Of a stretch of DNA of 64,000 bases, positions 63,243-64,000 are shown in pieces. Position 1 is the stretch's first letter. Every line of letters begins with the position of its first letter. Under the pieces are notes generated by a model. That model saw nothing but the letters and a program-made list of their open reading frames with translations, did no database searches and was not told the origin of the DNA. A program made the position numbers and the translations under genes. Origin of the DNA: Eggerthia catenaformis OT 569 = DSM 20559 (lineage in GTDB: Bacteria > Bacillota_I > Bacilli_A > Erysipelotrichales > Coprobacillaceae); assembly GCF_000340375.1 (NCBI RefSeq), contig NZ_KB446648.1, forward strand, positions 319,263-383,262, read 5' to 3'.

Positions 63243-63316
63243 AGGGGCTTGGTCCAATGGTAGAACATCGGTCTCCAAAACCGTTGATGCGGGTTCGATT
63301 CCTGCAGCCCCTGCCA
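63243..63316 (+). tRNA. trnW: tRNA-Trp (anticodon CCA)
   Basis: The 74-base sequence folds into a cloverleaf with acceptor AGGGGCT/AGCCCCT, anticodon stem-loop CGGTCTCCAAAACCG (anticodon CCA), T-arm GCGGGTTCGATTCCTGC and encoded 3' GCCA. TGA is a stop here, which agrees with no TCA-anticodon tRNA-Trp. Confidence 0.95.
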
Positions 63317-63325
63317 GTAATATTG

Positions 63326-63357
63326 AAACACCTAGGGTGTTTTTTTTTTTTTTTTTT
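63326..63357 (+). terminator. Terminator of the tRNA gene with an 18-T run
   Basis: AAACACC-TA-GGGTGTTT hairpin followed by a run of 18 T (63340-63357). Confidence 0.8.
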
Positions 63358-63363
63358 GAATTA

Positions 63364-63392
63364 TTGACATGAGATATGGCAATACTTATACT
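63364..63392 (+). promoter_or_regulatory. Near-consensus sigma-A promoter after the tRNA
   Basis: TTGACA (63364-63369), exactly 17 bases, TATACT (63387-63392). Confidence 0.8.
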
Positions 63393-63399
63393 TTAATCA

Positions 63400-63413
63400 G
63401 TAAAACGCTTACA
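63400..63413. promoter_or_regulatory. cre-like site at the transcription start
   Basis: GTAAAACGCTTACA; the AAACGCTTACA part equals the adhE cre-like site. It starts 8 bases after the -10 box, a roadblock or repression position. Confidence 0.4.
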
Positions 63414-63471
63414 TAAAATAAAAAGGGAGGGAGAGAATCTATGTTATTGTTTAATTTATCAAGATATAAAA

Positions 63472-63939
63472 ATGGAGATAAAAATTGAAAAATTCCTAAT
63501 AATATTTTTACAATTTCAATATGAGTAATATGCTTTTAAATCAATTGAATAATTATACGAAAAACAAATAAGATCAATCTATTTCAAAAAATTGTATTTA
63601 GAAGCAGAAAAACTCAACTTACGTGCTCCTAATATATGGGGTGAATTAGTTGACGAAAAAGGTGAAAAGAAGTGTGTTCCTGTATATCTTGTTAAATCAG
63701 TAAATAATAGGAAAGGTGACAATGAAGTGACATGTGTATATGCTTTAAAGAAATCTATGTTTTCACATGAAAATGAGTTAAAATCAAGATTTATTTCTGT
63801 AGGTGAAGATGATGATGGTACATATGTTTGGGGTAGAATAACTTTATATTACGAAAAAATTAATAAGACAGGTTATTATCAACGACGTATTCTTCTAACA
63901 AAAGTTAAAGCTGAGTGGAGTTCACAGTTATCAAATTAA
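63472..63939 (+). pseudogene. Broken gene behind a strong promoter, two in-frame stop codons
   Basis: From ATG 63472 one frame runs to TAA at 63937 and is interrupted by TAA at 63526 and 63550. The last 115 codons are open and include NLRAPNIWGELVDEKGEKKC, NEVTCVYALKKSMF and ISVGEDDDGTYVWGRI; I cannot assign them to a family. A separate 15-codon frame with a fine ribosome site (GGGAGGGAG) begins at 63441 and ends at 63488. The 3' part starting at TTG 63592 has no ribosome site, so it is unlikely to be an intact gene. It may be the remains of an element inserted at the tRNA. Confidence 0.45.
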
Positions 63940-64000
63940 ACTATCAAATAGAAGAGTAGCTTATACTTGTCAGTCAATAACAAATCAGAAGCAAACTGCT

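Noticed and set aside
63340-63357. Run of 18 T as a phase-variation tract
   Set aside because: It lies in the terminator of the tRNA and not in a coding region or promoter spacer, so a terminator U-run explains it.

Overview
The window is AT-rich (roughly one third G+C by eye), uses the standard bacterial code (genes end in TGA, and the one tRNA is a CCA-anticodon tRNA-Trp), has strong AGGAGG-type ribosome binding sites, sigma-A promoters and many hairpin-plus-T-run terminators. Together with a V-type ATPase, a sortase-anchored surface protein, comFA/comFC, whiA, ftsEX and sigV/rsiV-like genes, this points to a low-GC Firmicute, most likely a fermentative gut member of the Erysipelotrichia; the lineage is an inference from gene content, not from a search.

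Layout. 1-6.7 kb: tail of a cell-wall-anchored protein, a YigZ-family protein, a DegV protein, an unknown gene paired with a WYL regulator, then hom-asd and a HAD phosphatase on the minus strand. 6.8-15.3 kb: a complete nine-gene V-type ATPase operon (G/H, C, I, K, F, E, A, B, D). 15.3-24.2 kb: single genes and pairs (uracil-DNA glycosylase family, MFS carrier, acetyltransferase, Ogt, hydrolase-aroD, DUF438 sensor-cupin, 6-phospho-beta-glucosidase-flavin reductase). 24.2-26.0 kb: a scarred accessory island with IS-like end, truncated TetR gene, a PD-(D/E)XK nuclease-like gene, a DUF1292 gene and a decayed anchored protein. 26.0-36.8 kb: comFA-comFC, secA-prfB-yitT, ftsE-ftsX-CDP-alcohol transferase, gpmI. 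36.9-46.4 kb: small membrane protein, C39-like peptidase, thioredoxin lipoprotein-HAD-hisC, rapZ-whiA-XRE-membrane protein-zinc ribbon protein-murF-ddl. 46.5-51.8 kb: ECF sigma/RsiV pair, an unknown TIM-barrel-like gene, pgk-tpiA, a serine hydrolase. 51.8-58.5 kb: a DUF4097 pseudogene, a 1091-residue fused ABC transporter, adhE. 58.6-63.2 kb (minus strand): a COG0523 GTPase, an NADP-type zinc alcohol dehydrogenase and a four-gene operon with inactive rhodanese, HAD phosphatase, small protein and M19 dipeptidase. 63.2-64 kb: tRNA-Trp, then a strong promoter with a cre-like site in front of a broken gene.

How it fits together. Glycolysis (bglA, tpiA, pgk, gpmI) feeds ethanol-type fermentation (adhE and a second zinc alcohol dehydrogenase). 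Catabolite control is suggested by cre-like sites in front of adhE, near aroD and after the tRNA. ATP is probably used by the V-ATPase to drive ion export. The cell-envelope set (murF, ddl, ftsEX, sigV/rsiV, sortase substrate, rapZ-whiA) is typical of a Gram-positive wall. I found no CRISPR array, prophage, intact transposase or rRNA. No clearly new multi-gene system is evident. The best candidates for a second look are the island at 24.2-26 kb, the SecA with a long N-terminal extension, the ABC transporter with an InlB-like insertion, the small regulatory hairpins, and the zinc dehydrogenase/COG0523 pairing.
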